Shown: piece after piece, positions 22,723-31,143 of the stretch
Layout of the letters: every line of letters begins with the position of its first letter
Position numbering within the stretch: position 1 is the first letter of the stretch
Assembly: GCA_009927055.1 (NCBI GenBank)
Contig: RFNS01000292.1
Location: forward strand, 1 to 32,350
From: Alphaproteobacteria bacterium
Lineage (GTDB): Bacteria; Pseudomonadota; Alphaproteobacteria; UBA9219; RFNS01
Direction: 5' to 3'
Length of the DNA stretch: 32,350 nucleotides
Position numbers and translations under genes: made by a program
Notes under the pieces: model-generated
Databases searched by the model: none
What the model was told of the DNA's origin: nothing
The model's input: only the letters and a program-made list of their open reading frames with translations

Positions 22723-23214
22723 TTATTTTCTTGGCAAATGGGCCAAAGCCGCGGCCACATGCGGGCTGACAAACTGCGAAATATCGCCCCCCAGCGCCGA
22801 GACTTCCTTCACAAAGCGCGAGGCGATGAAGTGGTGCGTCTCTGACGCCATGAGGAAAACTGTTTCAATATGCGGGTTCAGATGATGGTTCATGCCCGCC
22901 ATCTGAAATTCATACTCAAAATCAGACACGGCGCGCAGCCCCCGAATAATCATGCGGGCGTTCAGCTGCTGGGCAAAATTCATCAGCAGGGTGTTGAAGG
23001 GCAGCACACGAATAGTGTGGCCGGCCGCCTGAAGCGGCGCCACCTCGGCCACCACCAGATCAACCCGTTGTTGCAGCGACAGCAGGGGGTTTTTGCCCGC
23101 ATTCTCGGCCACGCCCACCACCAACTCATCAACCAGGCGGGCGGCGCGGGCAATAATATCGGCATGCCCCAGCGTGATGGGGTCAAACGTGCCGGGGTAA
23201 AGGGCTATGCGCAT
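22723..23214 (-). CDS. coaD: Phosphopantetheine adenylyltransferase CoaD
   Basis: CoaD transfers AMP from ATP to 4'-phosphopantetheine, the penultimate step of coenzyme A synthesis. The protein is 163 residues starting MRIALYPGTFDPITLGH, with the nucleotidyltransferase T-x-GH motif. It also has IIRGLRAVSDFEYEFQMAGMN and the SSRFVKE-like block SRFVKEVSALGGDIS. ATG 23214 matches the family start. A longer form from ATG 23262 overlaps the gyrA stop as ATGA and would add 16 residues; coupling makes it possible. Confidence 0.94.
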   Translation of the reverse strand: MRIALYPGTFDPITLGHADIIARAARLVDELVVGVAENAGKNPLLSLQQRVDLVVAEVAPLQAAGHTIRVLPFNTLLMNFAQQLNARMIIRGLRAVSDFEYEFQMAGMNHHLNPHIETVFLMASETHHFIASRFVKEVSALGGDISQFVSPHVAAALAHLPRK

Positions 23215-23258
23215 GCGCTTCTCAAAAACATTTGCAGACACCATCGGTGTGTTCTGTG

Positions 23259-24698
23259 TCACTCATGGTTGTCGCCTTCTGTTAAATGATCCTCGTCTAG
23301 TACCGCTACTGAAACGACTTTTTCCGCCTCATCAAGCCTGAACAACGTCACCCCCATGGTGGTGCGGCCGGCCACCCGAATATCGCGCGCGTTCATGCGG
23401 ATAATCTGGCCGCCGTCGGTCACCAGCATAATTTCCTGCGTGGGGGTGATGCGGAAGGTGGCGACCACCGCCCCGTTCCGTTCGGCCATTTTGATGTTGA
23501 AAATGCCGCTGCCGCCGCGCGCGGTGCGCCGATATTCATAGGCCGATGATATTTTGCCAAAGCCGCGCTGGGTGGCGGTTAAAATAAATTCTTCCTGCGC
23601 GGCCAGCTGGGCCATGCGTTTGTCATCCAGCGTGATGGCGGCCACCTGTTCATCATCGCTGTCGCCCGCCTCATCATCGTGGCGCTTGGTTTTCAGATAA
23701 GCGGCGCGTTCTTCGGCGGTCGCATCCACGCCTTTCAAAATGGTCAGCGAAATAACCTTATCACCCTCGGCCAACTTGATGCCGCGCACACCCACCGACG
23801 TGCGCCCCGCAAACACCCGCACATCATCAAGCGGGAAGCGAATGGCCTTGCCTTGCGCTGTGGCCAGCAAAATATCATCGCCTTCGGTGCAGGTGCGCAC
23901 GCCAATCAGCTTATCGCCTTCTTCCAGTTTCATGGCGATAAGGCCGCTGGCGCGAATACTGTCAAAATCGGTCAGCTTATTCCGGCGAACAGTGCCCGCT
24001 TCGGTGGCAAAGACAATATCCAGCTGCGGCCACAGCGCGGCATCTTCGGGCACGGCCAGCACGGCCGTGATATTCTCGCCCTGCTCCAGCGGCAAAAGGT
24101 TGACCAGCGCCTTGCCCCGCGCCTGCGGGTTGCCGAGGGGAAGTTTATACACCTTCAGCTGATAAACCTTGCCAAGGCTGCTGAAGAACAGCATGGGCGT
24201 GTGCGTGCTGGCCACAAAAAGTTCTGAGACAAAATCTTCTTCTTTCGTGGTCATGCCGGCGCGGCCCTTGCCGCCGCGTTTTTGCGCCCGATAGGTGGAC
24301 AGCGGCACGCGCTTCACATAGCCACCATGACTGACCGTCACCACCATTTCTTCACGCTGGATCAGCTCCTCAATATCAATCTCGCCTTCCTGATCCTCGA
24401 TGGCGGTGCGGCGCGGCGTGGCGAATTTTTCTCTGATCTCGGCCAATTCTTCCTTGATAATTTCCATCACGCGGTCGCGGCGCGCCAGAATATCCAGCAA
24501 ATCTTTGATCAGGGCCACCGTCTCGTTCAGCTCGGCGCCGATTTTATCGCGCTCTAACCCTGTCAGGCGGTGCAAGCGCAAATCGAGGATCGCTTTCGCC
24601 TGCGCTTCCGATAAACGATAAGTGTTGCCGGCGGCGGCGGCTTCACTCACCAACTCCAGCAGCGGCACAATGCTATCGGCTGGCCAGGCGCGCGCCAT
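23259..24698 (-). CDS. gyrA: DNA gyrase subunit A, C-terminal part (after frameshift)
   Basis: This frame encodes the rest of GyrA: the end of the coiled-coil/C-gate region (TYRLSEAQAKAILDLRLHRLTGLERDKI), then the C-terminal beta-pinwheel that wraps DNA. The GyrA box QKRGGKG is at about residues 139-145 of this piece and repeats of the pinwheel follow (GGQIIRMNARDI, GRTTMGV). It starts at an ATG overlapping the stop of the upstream piece (TGATG). The frame stays open upstream of that ATG and encodes PETARAEL, the expected continuation, so a single gene was interrupted. Whether two polypeptides, a recoded one, or a sequence error is involved is discussed in the findings. Confidence 0.93.
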   Translation of the reverse strand: MARAWPADSIVPLLELVSEAAAAGNTYRLSEAQAKAILDLRLHRLTGLERDKIGAELNETVALIKDLLDILARRDRVMEIIKEELAEIREKFATPRRTAIEDQEGEIDIEELIQREEMVVTVSHGGYVKRVPLSTYRAQKRGGKGRAGMTTKEEDFVSELFVASTHTPMLFFSSLGKVYQLKVYKLPLGNPQARGKALVNLLPLEQGENITAVLAVPEDAALWPQLDIVFATEAGTVRRNKLTDFDSIRASGLIAMKLEEGDKLIGVRTCTEGDDILLATAQGKAIRFPLDDVRVFAGRTSVGVRGIKLAEGDKVISLTILKGVDATAEERAAYLKTKRHDDEAGDSDDEQVAAITLDDKRMAQLAAQEEFILTATQRGFGKISSAYEYRRTARGGSGIFNIKMAERNGAVVATFRITPTQEIMLVTDGGQIIRMNARDIRVAGRTTMGVTLFRLDEAEKVVSVAVLDEDHLTEGDNHE

Positions 24699-25921
24699 CA
24701 GTTCGGCGCGTGCGGTCTCAGGGTTTGGGCCTTGCGTATCAGCGCAATCACCGCATCAATGTTCGCCACCGCCACCGCAAGTCCGATGAGAATATGGGCG
24801 CGCGCGCGCGCGGCTTTCAAATCAAACTCGGTGCGGCGAATAATCACTTCCTGCCTGAAATCGAGAAAGGCTTTCAGAAAATCGATCAAGGTCATCTGCT
24901 GCGGGCGGCCACCCTGCAGCGCCAGCGCATTCACCCCAAAGCTGGTTTGCAGCGGTGTGTGCTTATACAGCTGGTTCAGCACAATATCAGCCATCGCATC
25001 GCGCTTCAGTTCAACCACAATGCGCACGCCCTCGCGGTCGCTTTCATCGCGCAGCTCTGAGATTCCTTCGATGATTTTTTCATTCACGCATTCTGAAATG
25101 CGTTCAATCAGGCGCAGCTTGTTCACCTGATACGGAATATCGGTGATGATAATGGCCTGCCTGTCTTTCCTAATTTCCTCCACCTCGGTGCGGCCGCGCA
25201 TCACCACGCTGCCGCGCCCGGTGTGAAAGGCGCTGCGAATGCCCGCGCGACCCAAAATAATGCCGCCGGTGGGGAAATCGGGCCCAGGCATCACCTCCAT
25301 CAGCGTATCAATCGACACATCGGGGTTATCGATATAGGCGATGGCGGCCGTGCACACTTCGCCCAAATTGTGGGTGGGAATGTTGGTGGCCATGCCCACC
25401 GCAATGCCGTTGGCCCCGTTCACCAAAAGGTTGGGGAATTTGGCGGGCAGCACCGTGGGTTCTTCGGTGCTTTCGTCATAGTTGGGTTGAAAATTGACCG
25501 TGTCTCTGTCAATATCGGCCAGCAATTCTTCGGCGGCTTTGTGCAAACGCGCTTCGGTATAACGCATAGCGGCGGGCGGATCGCCATCCATGCTGCCAAA
25601 ATTGCCCTGACCATCAATAAGCGGCAGGCGCATGGAAAAATCTTGCGCCATGCGCACCAGCGCATCATAAATGGCGGCATCACCGTGCGGGTGGAATTGA
25701 CCCATCACATCGCCCACAATGCGGGCCGATTTCTTAAACGGTTTGCTGCTGCTGTAGCCGCCCATGTGCATGGCATAAAGAATGCGGCGGTGCACCGGTT
25801 TCAGGCCATCGCGCGCATCGGGCAGGGCGCGGCTGACAATCACACTCATGGCGTAGTCAAGATAACTACGCTGCATTTCATCTTCGATGGTAATGGGGGT
25901 GATGGCGTTCAGTTCGGTCAC
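24698..25921 (-). CDS. gyrA: DNA gyrase subunit A, N-terminal part (before frameshift)
   Basis: This piece has the breakage-reunion domain of GyrA, which cuts and rejoins DNA during ATP-driven negative supercoiling. It includes [31 protein letters not shown], the winged-helix [17 protein letters not shown] and the active-site [10 protein letters not shown], whose Tyr is residue 121 from the GTG start (E. coli Tyr122). GTG 25921 is chosen because AAAAAAAGG lies about 9 bases before it; TTG 25948 would add nine residues. The frame goes wrong at about 24721-24723 and ends QTLRPHAPN in place of [10 protein letters not shown]. The quinolone-region residue equivalent to Ser83 is Ala; the Asp87 equivalent is kept. 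Confidence 0.93.
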   Translation of the reverse strand: MTELNAITPITIEDEMQRSYLDYAMSVIVSRALPDARDGLKPVHRRILYAMHMGGYSSSKPFKKSARIVGDVMGQFHPHGDAAIYDALVRMAQDFSMRLPLIDGQGNFGSMDGDPPAAMRYTEARLHKAAEELLADIDRDTVNFQPNYDESTEEPTVLPAKFPNLLVNGANGIAVGMATNIPTHNLGEVCTAAIAYIDNPDVSIDTLMEVMPGPDFPTGGIILGRAGIRSAFHTGRGSVVMRGRTEVEEIRKDRQAIIITDIPYQVNKLRLIERISECVNEKIIEGISELRDESDREGVRIVVELKRDAMADIVLNQLYKHTPLQTSFGVNALALQGGRPQQMTLIDFLKAFLDFRQEVIIRRTEFDLKAARARAHILIGLAVAVANIDAVIALIRKAQTLRPHAPN

Positions 25922-25948
25922 GGTTTTGGGCCTTTTTTTGTTGTCCAA

Positions 25949-26001
25949 AACCTAGCAAGAAGGCCTGAAAAACACAAACGAGCCTGGCCCAAAATCAGGC
26001 C
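25949..26001. promoter_or_regulatory. Inverted repeat between lolD and gyrA
   Basis: The short spacer before gyrA carries GGCCTGA (25962-25968) and TCAGGCC (25995-26001), a perfect 7-base inverted repeat with a 26-base centre that reaches into the end of lolD. It could form an mRNA hairpin or a binding site in the gyrA leader. No clear -35/-10 pair was found. Confidence 0.3.
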
Positions 26002-26672
26002 ACCAATTGACCACCCGACAGCGTGACCGCACGCGGCATTTTTTGGGCCAAGATGTGGTTATGCGTGGCCATAAGAACGGCCAGGCCGCTTTCTGCCACC
26101 AGTTGTGTCAGCACCTCAAACACATGGTCGGCGGTGGCGGGGTCCAGGTTGCCGGTGGGTTCATCCGCAATCAACAATTTGGGGCTGTTCGCCAGCGCGC
26201 GCGCAATGGCCACGCGCTGCTGCTCGCCCCCTGAAAGCTGGCCGGGGCGATGATCGGCCCTCTCGGCCAACCCCACGGCGCGCAATAATTCACGCGCACG
26301 CACGCGCGCCACACGGGGGGAAATTTTCACCATCAGCTGCGGCAGCATGATATTTTCAAGCGCCGAAAATTCGGGCAACAAATGATGATACTGATACACA
26401 AACCCAATCATGTCGCGGCGCAGGCGCGTGCGCGTGGTATCATCATCATGCGCGATGCGCGCGCTGTTCAGCCACACCTCGCCGCCCGATGGTTTTTCAA
26501 GCAAGCCTGCGATTTGCAGCAGCGTCGATTTTCCACTGCCTGAAGGCCCTAGCAAGGCCACCATCTGGCCCGCTTCTATGGTCAGGTTCGCGCCTTGCAG
26601 CACAGGCAGCTGACGCCCGCCTTGCGAAAAAATTTTGGTGATTTTTTTCAGTTCAAGGACAGGGTTATTCAT
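25995..26672 (-). CDS. lolD: Lipoprotein-releasing system ATPase LolD
   Basis: LolD is the ATPase of the LolCDE ABC transporter that releases outer-membrane lipoproteins from the inner membrane. The protein is 225 residues. The ABC motifs are complete: Walker [11 protein letters not shown]-loop [16 protein letters not shown], signature [15 protein letters not shown], Walker [13 protein letters not shown] and H-loop MATHN. The ATG at 26672 overlaps the lolC end by 8 bases, so they are coupled. The longer frame to 26876 lies over lolC and is rejected. Confidence 0.95.
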   Translation of the reverse strand: MNNPVLELKKITKIFSQGGRQLPVLQGANLTIEAGQMVALLGPSGSGKSTLLQIAGLLEKPSGGEVWLNSARIAHDDDTTRTRLRRDMIGFVYQYHHLLPEFSALENIMLPQLMVKISPRVARVRARELLRAVGLAERADHRPGQLSGGEQQRVAIARALANSPKLLIADEPTGNLDPATADHVFEVLTQLVAESGLAVLMATHNHILAQKMPRAVTLSGGQLVA

Positions 26673-27906
26673 AACGCAACGCCTCAACCGGATCGAGCCG
26701 CGCCGCGCGCCACGCCGGATACACCGTGGCCAGCAGCGACAACGACAGCGCCATGAGAATAACCTGAATAACCTCGGACCATTCGATGCGCGCGGGTAGC
26801 TGCGAGAGGAAATAAATCTCGGCCGAAAATAAATCGGTGCCCAAGAGCGCCTGAAAAAACTGCCGCACCGCTTCAATGTTCATGGCAAACACAAGGCCCA
26901 AAACCGAACCCAGCACGGTGCCCACCACGCCAATGGTGGCGCCGCTTAGCATAAAAATGCGCAAAATCTGCCCGCGCTCGGCCCCCATGGTGCGCAAAAT
27001 GGCAATATCGCGCGTTTTATCCTTCACCAGCATCATCAGGCCCGAAATAATATTAAACGCCGCCACCAAAATAATGAGTGTAAGGATCAGAAACATCACA
27101 TTGCGTTCCACCTGAAGGGCATTCACAAAACTGGCGTGCATGTGCTGCCAGTTCATCACGCGACGCTCAGCCCCCAGTTGTGCCGAAATTTTTTCCATCA
27201 CCGCGGTCATACGGTGCGGGTTGTTTGTAAAAATCTCTAAACTCGTCACGCTCTCGCCCATGTTGAAAAAACCCTGCGCGGCCGCAAGCGGCATAAACAC
27301 AAAACCGTTATCATATTCATACATGCCCACATCATAAATGGCGCCGATGCGATAGGCGCGCAGGCGCGGCATGGTGCCAAACGCCGTGGCCTTGCCGGTG
27401 GGCGAGACAAGCGTGATCTCATCGCCCACGCGCACGCCCAGGCGCTGCGCCAGGCGTTGGCCAATGGCCACATTCTCATCCACAAAATTTTCCACACGGC
27501 CCGAAACGATTTTGTCGGCAATGGTTTTTTTGGCGGCAAAATCTTGTGGGCGCAGGGCGCGCACCAGCACGCCTGTGGCCTGCCCCCGCTGACTGATCAG
27601 GGCCTGCCCTTCAATGCTGGGGTTAATGGCCACCACGCCATCGATGTCTTTCAGTTGCGCCAGCACAAGGGGCCAATCGGTGAAGGTGGCAGTTTCAGAA
27701 AACACGTTCAGGTGGCCATTCAGGCCCAAAATGCGGTTAAAAAGCTCGGCCCTGAAACCGTTCATGACCGCCATCACAATAATCAGCGTGGCCACGCCCA
27801 GCGCAATGCCCAGCAGAGAAAACCAGCTGATGACGCTGATAAACCCCTCGGCCCGACGCGCGCGCAAGTAGCGAAACGCCACGATTCTTTCGAACAACCC
27901 AAGCAT
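26665..27906 (-). CDS. lolC: Lipoprotein-releasing system permease LolC/LolE
   Basis: This is the membrane subunit of the Lol ABC transporter. The protein has 413 residues with one N-terminal transmembrane helix (about 22-48), a large periplasmic domain (about 49-265) and three C-terminal helices (about 268-400). Typical phrases are RYLRARRAEGFISVISWFSLLGIALGVA, the cytoplasmic loop KDKTRDIAILRTMGAERGQI and the ending [20 protein letters not shown] single permease gene next to lolD suggests a homodimer, as in many alphaproteobacteria with a LolF-like subunit. The N-terminal ATG (27906) is a normal family start. Confidence 0.94.
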   Translation of the reverse strand: MLGLFERIVAFRYLRARRAEGFISVISWFSLLGIALGVATLIIVMAVMNGFRAELFNRILGLNGHLNVFSETATFTDWPLVLAQLKDIDGVVAINPSIEGQALISQRGQATGVLVRALRPQDFAAKKTIADKIVSGRVENFVDENVAIGQRLAQRLGVRVGDEITLVSPTGKATAFGTMPRLRAYRIGAIYDVGMYEYDNGFVFMPLAAAQGFFNMGESVTSLEIFTNNPHRMTAVMEKISAQLGAERRVMNWQHMHASFVNALQVERNVMFLILTLIILVAAFNIISGLMMLVKDKTRDIAILRTMGAERGQILRIFMLSGATIGVVGTVLGSVLGLVFAMNIEAVRQFFQALLGTDLFSAEIYFLSQLPARIEWSEVIQVILMALSLSLLATVYPAWRAARLDPVEALRYE

Positions 27907-27967
27907 GTGTCATGGTTAAGGCCATTTTCCTGTTGCTGCAAGTATTGGCGTGTGAGAAGGTGCGGGG

Positions 27968-28171
27968 ATGAGTGATGCAAAATATTTTGGAAAACGCATA
28001 AGCCCTGATGGCGGTCGAAGTGATGGTCTGCCCGCCGCCGCCGTGGCCGAAGGCATCGCGCGCGCCAAACCATACCCTGCGCCACGCCAAGTTTATCCAC
28101 CTGATGGTCTTTCAGCCAAAGCCACAAGAGATGGCGATCCTCGCACAGCTACGAATTTTCAACCCTCATAA
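27968..28171 (+). CDS. Possible small hypothetical protein, 67 residues
   Basis: The frame starts at an ATG preceded by GAAGGTGCGGGG, a plausible ribosome site. The product (MSDAKYFGKRISPDGGRSDG...) is Pro-, Ala- and Arg-rich, with no signal peptide or recognised domain. An overlapping frame (28008-28214) is about as long, so coding is not established. It could be a remnant of a degraded gene. Confidence 0.25.
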   Translation: MSDAKYFGKRISPDGGRSDGLPAAAVAEGIARAKPYPAPRQVYPPDGLSAKATRDGDPRTATNFQPS

Positions 28172-28216
28172 AACAATCCCGGCTGATATTGGGGTCAGTG
28201 TTTATCAATCATGACT

Positions 28217-28342
28217 AGAAAAACTGAAGCCCCTGCGAAAGCAGGGGCCCATCACACATCCGCTGTTCTTGAGCTTTATTTGGGTGATGGGTGCCTGCCG
28301 GAGTTTACCCTCGCGCAGGCGGGGGCAGGCACAGCAGTGCTT
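28217..28342 (+). repeat. Two-hairpin repeat (family B), copy 3
   Basis: Modules are AGAAAAACTGAAG, hairpin CCCCTGCGAAAGCAGGGG, CCCATCA, a variable middle, GATGGGTGCCTGCC ... GGCAGGCAC and AGCAGTGC. The second hairpin carries about 24 extra bases in its loop, including GGAGTTTACCC, which resembles the reverse complement of a piece of the repeat at 12548-12562. Repeat modules may therefore have been nested. Confidence 0.75.
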
Positions 28343-28486
28343 TTCTATTATCACGAAGCTTCCGCCGGAATGACGCTGGCACAAGACATTTTGTGCGTTC
28401 TCTTAACCTCAAGGCCAAATCGCCAAGTTCACTTCCAACTTTTTTCGTTGCTGCGCTGTGAACGCGCTGCGCACGGGGTGCACGGG

Positions 28487-29719
28487 CTACCCCTTCTCCA
28501 TCCCATACGCCGCATGCAGGGCGCGGACGGCCAGCTCGGCATATTCTTGCGCGATGAGCACGCTGATTTTAATTTCTGACGTGCTGATGGCCTGAATATT
28601 GATGCCACGCGCCGCCAGCGTGCGGAACATGGTGGTGGCCACGCCTGCATGGCTGCGCATGCCCACGCCAATCACACTCACCTTCGCCACTTCGGTGTCG
28701 GTCAGCACGTTTTGGTAACCCAACTTATCTTTGTGCGTTTTCAACGTCTCAATCACGCGCGAGACATCGCCGCGCGGCACGGTAAAGGTGATATCGGCCA
28801 AACCTGCGGGGTCGGCCACGTTCATCACAATCATATCGACATTAATGTTGGCATCCGACAGCGGCCCAAACAAATCGGCCTCCACCCCTGGCGTATCTTT
28901 CAGCCCAATAACGCTGATTTTCGCTTCATCACGCGCATAGGTGATGCCCGTGACCAGATTTTCTTCCATGTTGACCTCGTCTGTCAGAAGTGTTCCCGGA
29001 TAATCGCTACCAATGCCGTTTTCAAAGGTGGAGAGCACCTGCACCTTAATTTTGTGCTTCATGGCCATTTCAACCGAGCGTGTTTGCAAAACCTTGGCGC
29101 CCATGCTGGCCATTTCCAGCATTTCTTCATACGTGATGCGCGAAAGTTTGCGCGCCTGAGAAACAAGCCGCGGATCGGTGGTGTAAACGCCATCAACATC
29201 GGTATAAATATCGCACCTATCGGCATTAAGGGCCGCCGCCAGCGCCACGGCCGATGTATCGCTGCCCCCCCGGCCCAGGGTGCTGATGCGCCCATCCTCG
29301 GTCACGCCCTGAAAACCCGCCAGCACGGCCACTTCGCCATCCTCCAGCCGCGCGCGCAGTTTATCGGCCTCAATGCGCAAGAGGCGCGCCTTGCTGTGCG
29401 CCGTATCGCTGACCATAGGAATTTGCCAACCCTGCCAGCTGCGCGCGCGCAGGCCACGCTGCTGCAAGGCAATGGCCATCAGGCCGCTGGTAATTTGCTC
29501 GCCTGTGGCCACCACGGCGTCATATTCGCGCAAATCATAAAGCGGGGTGACGCTGCGACACAGGCTGATCAGCCGATCGGTTTCGCCCGACATGGCCGAG
29601 ACGACGACCACCAGCTTATGGCCGCGCTTGGCTTCGGCGGCCACTTTGCCCGCCGCCTGCTTGATCCGCTCGATATCGGCCACCGACGTGCCGCCAAATT
29701 TGATCACCAACAGAGACAT
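28487..29719 (-). CDS. lysC: Aspartate kinase
   Basis: Aspartokinase phosphorylates aspartate, the first step toward lysine, threonine, methionine and diaminopimelate. The protein is 410 residues, the usual single-function length. It has KFGGTSVAD at the N terminus, the kinase motifs VVSAMSGETDRLI, GRGGSDTSAVALAAAL and YTDVDGVYTTDPR, and two C-terminal ACT domains (about 265-410) with SVIGLKDTPG and SVIGVGMRSHAGVA. The ACT domains make feedback control by lysine and/or threonine likely. The ATG at 29719 is the family start. It stands alone on the minus strand. Confidence 0.96.
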   Translation of the reverse strand: MSLLVIKFGGTSVADIERIKQAAGKVAAEAKRGHKLVVVVSAMSGETDRLISLCRSVTPLYDLREYDAVVATGEQITSGLMAIALQQRGLRARSWQGWQIPMVSDTAHSKARLLRIEADKLRARLEDGEVAVLAGFQGVTEDGRISTLGRGGSDTSAVALAAALNADRCDIYTDVDGVYTTDPRLVSQARKLSRITYEEMLEMASMGAKVLQTRSVEMAMKHKIKVQVLSTFENGIGSDYPGTLLTDEVNMEENLVTGITYARDEAKISVIGLKDTPGVEADLFGPLSDANINVDMIVMNVADPAGLADITFTVPRGDVSRVIETLKTHKDKLGYQNVLTDTEVAKVSVIGVGMRSHAGVATTMFRTLAARGINIQAISTSEIKISVLIAQEYAELAVRALHAAYGMEKG

Positions 29720-29817
29720 GCCGCCATTGAAATAGAAAAATTGATGAAAGACAAGCGGTTACTTGGGCCTGTGCATTATTTTTTGGCTGTCAACGTTGGT
29801 TGTGATAGGGTTGGCTT

Positions 29818-30084
29818 ATGGATATCGCTCTGCCCCCTCAGGTTGCCCAGATGGTTCGCGCCCACGTGGCCTCTGGAAAATATCACTCGGCCGAAGAAGT
29901 GATTCATATGGCCGTGCGCCTTCTGGCCGATCATGAAGCGATACAATCGCAGCAGTTAAAGGCCTTGCGCACCGATATCGACAAGGGCTTGAAAAGTGGC
30001 AAGCCTGTGCATGTGTCTGAGAAGGATTTTGTTCAAACCCTCTCCTCTGCGCCCCGATCATCAGGAAAACGCCGCCGTTCATGA
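29818..30084 (+). CDS. parD: ParD-type antitoxin
   Basis: This 88-residue protein has a ribbon-helix-helix N terminus (about 1-45; DIALPPQVAQMVRAHVASGKYHSAEEVIHMAVRLL), as in the ParD/CC2985 antitoxin family. A charged, probably flexible tail that would wrap the toxin follows. It is expected to bind its own promoter and repress the operon. Its stop overlaps the toxin start (ATGA). The ATG at 29818 is the only reasonable start. The upstream 98 bases hold repeated GTTGG words that may be operator sites, but this is not firm. Confidence 0.88.
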   Translation: MDIALPPQVAQMVRAHVASGKYHSAEEVIHMAVRLLADHEAIQSQQLKALRTDIDKGLKSGKPVHVSEKDFVQTLSSAPRSSGKRRRS

Positions 30085-30374
30085 CCTATCGGCTTTACCC
30101 CCAAGCGCAGGACGACATGCGCGATGTGTGGTTTTTTCTGGGCACCCGCAACCCGCGCGCGGCCACCACCATGATGCGGAAATTTTTCAAAACATTTCAG
30201 TTGCTGGCGGCACACCCCCAATTGGGCCGGGAACGCTATGATATCAGGGCAAAAATACGCTCTGTCACTTGCTTTCCTTATGTGGTTTTTTATCAAATTT
30301 CTGGCAAACATGTTGATATTGTGCGCATTCTGCACGGCGCACGCGATATGACAGGCCTGTTTGATCAGGGGTGA
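30081..30374 (+). CDS. parE: ParE/RelE-superfamily toxin
   Basis: The protein has 97 residues with the ParE/RelE fold pattern: YRLYPQAQDDMRDVWFFLGTRNPRAATTMMRKF, then LAAHPQLGRERYDIRAKIRSVTCFPYVVFYQISGKHVDIVRILHGARD. ParE toxins poison DNA gyrase, whereas RelE relatives cut mRNA; the pairing with a ParD-type antitoxin favours ParE, but the target cannot be read from sequence. It overlaps the antitoxin by 4 bases, so it is translated with it. The frame is intact and likely functional. Confidence 0.88.
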   Translation: MTYRLYPQAQDDMRDVWFFLGTRNPRAATTMMRKFFKTFQLLAAHPQLGRERYDIRAKIRSVTCFPYVVFYQISGKHVDIVRILHGARDMTGLFDQG

Positions 30375-30438
30375 TGACGCAAAATCTTAACATAAATTTG
30401 ACAGGATCATGGGTTAGATTTTCCTTCAAGGTGGCCCC

Positions 30439-31143
30439 ATGACAAAAACACTTTTTCTAACGTGCCTTCTGGCCTTTGTTTTAAGCGCGGCCCATGCCAT
30501 GGCCCAGCAGCCGCGGCCACCGATGAATAATTTCCATGGCACCCTGCGGCCCGAGGCGGGCGGGGCACCGGCGCAAGGCATTATGCCCGAAGGGTATCAG
30601 CACGCACAGACACATCAGGGCGCCATGCCCCAAACCTCTATGCCTCAGGCCGCCGCCCCTCAAGCCTCGGTGGTGGTGGTGCCCCCAGGCCCCGCGCCCG
30701 AATATGTGCTGGGCGTGGGCGACCGTATAAGAATTGTGGTGTATAACGAACCCGATATGTCGGGCGAGTTTGAGGTGGACAGCACCGGCCGCGTGGCCAT
30801 GCCCCTGATTGGCGTTTTGCCCGCTGCCGGCGGCACCAACCGCCAGCTAGAGCAAAATATTCGCGCCCTGCTTTCACAGGGATATTTGAAAGACCCGCGC
30901 GTGAACGTAGAGGTGTTGAACTATCGCCCCTTCTTTATTCTGGGCGAGGTGATGAAGCCCAACAGCTATCCTTATGTGAACGGCATGTCGGTGATGAGCG
31001 CGGTGGCCATTGCGGGCGGTTACACCTATCGCGGCGATAAAGATAAAATTTCCATCAAACGGGGCAATAACAAATTCCGCGCCTCTGAAACCGACAGCGT
31101 GCTGCCCGGCGATATTATTGAAATCGAGGAACGGTTTTTCTAA
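30439..31143 (+). CDS. Polysaccharide export (OPX) protein
   Basis: The protein has 234 residues. An N-terminal signal peptide is followed by AMA and Gln, a signal peptidase I site, and no lipobox is present. A Pro/Gln/Ala/Met-rich spacer (about 24-85) leads to a Poly_export domain (about 88-165; YVLGVGDRIRIVVYNEPDMSGEFEVDSTG, MPLIGVLPAAG) and an SLBB domain (about 170-230; FILGEVMKPNSYPYVNGMSVMSAVAIAGGY). OPX proteins form or gate the outer-membrane exit for polysaccharide. It has a GGTGG ribosome site. No glycosyltransferase or Wzc-like gene is nearby, so its partner is elsewhere or absent. Its stop overlaps the convergent phosphate transporter gene. Confidence 0.9.
   Translation: MTKTLFLTCLLAFVLSAAHAMAQQPRPPMNNFHGTLRPEAGGAPAQGIMPEGYQHAQTHQGAMPQTSMPQAAAPQASVVVVPPGPAPEYVLGVGDRIRIVVYNEPDMSGEFEVDSTGRVAMPLIGVLPAAGGTNRQLEQNIRALLSQGYLKDPRVNVEVLNYRPFFILGEVMKPNSYPYVNGMSVMSAVAIAGGYTYRGDKDKISIKRGNNKFRASETDSVLPGDIIEIEERFF

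Larger units (their letters stand above)
27907..28486. other. Repeat-bearing gap between lolC and lysC
   Basis: This 580-base stretch contains a low-confidence small frame (27968-28171), one family B repeat (28217-28342) and near 28363-28377 a reversed GGAATGAC repeat end. The segment 28440-28486 after lysC is GC-rich with the near-palindrome GCACGGGGTGCACGGGC, possibly part of a terminator. No other gene is seen on either strand. Confidence 0.5.

Noticed and set aside
7258-28342. Hairpin repeats as a CRISPR array
   Set aside because: The copies are far apart, in both orientations, without regular spacers or cas genes.
28649-29902. 417-codon plus-strand frame opposite lysC
   Set aside because: It is a shadow of lysC, rich in His, Gln and Arg, with no family features.
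30375-30438. TTGACA near 30403 as a promoter for the OPX gene
   Set aside because: No -10 box at proper spacing was found after it.
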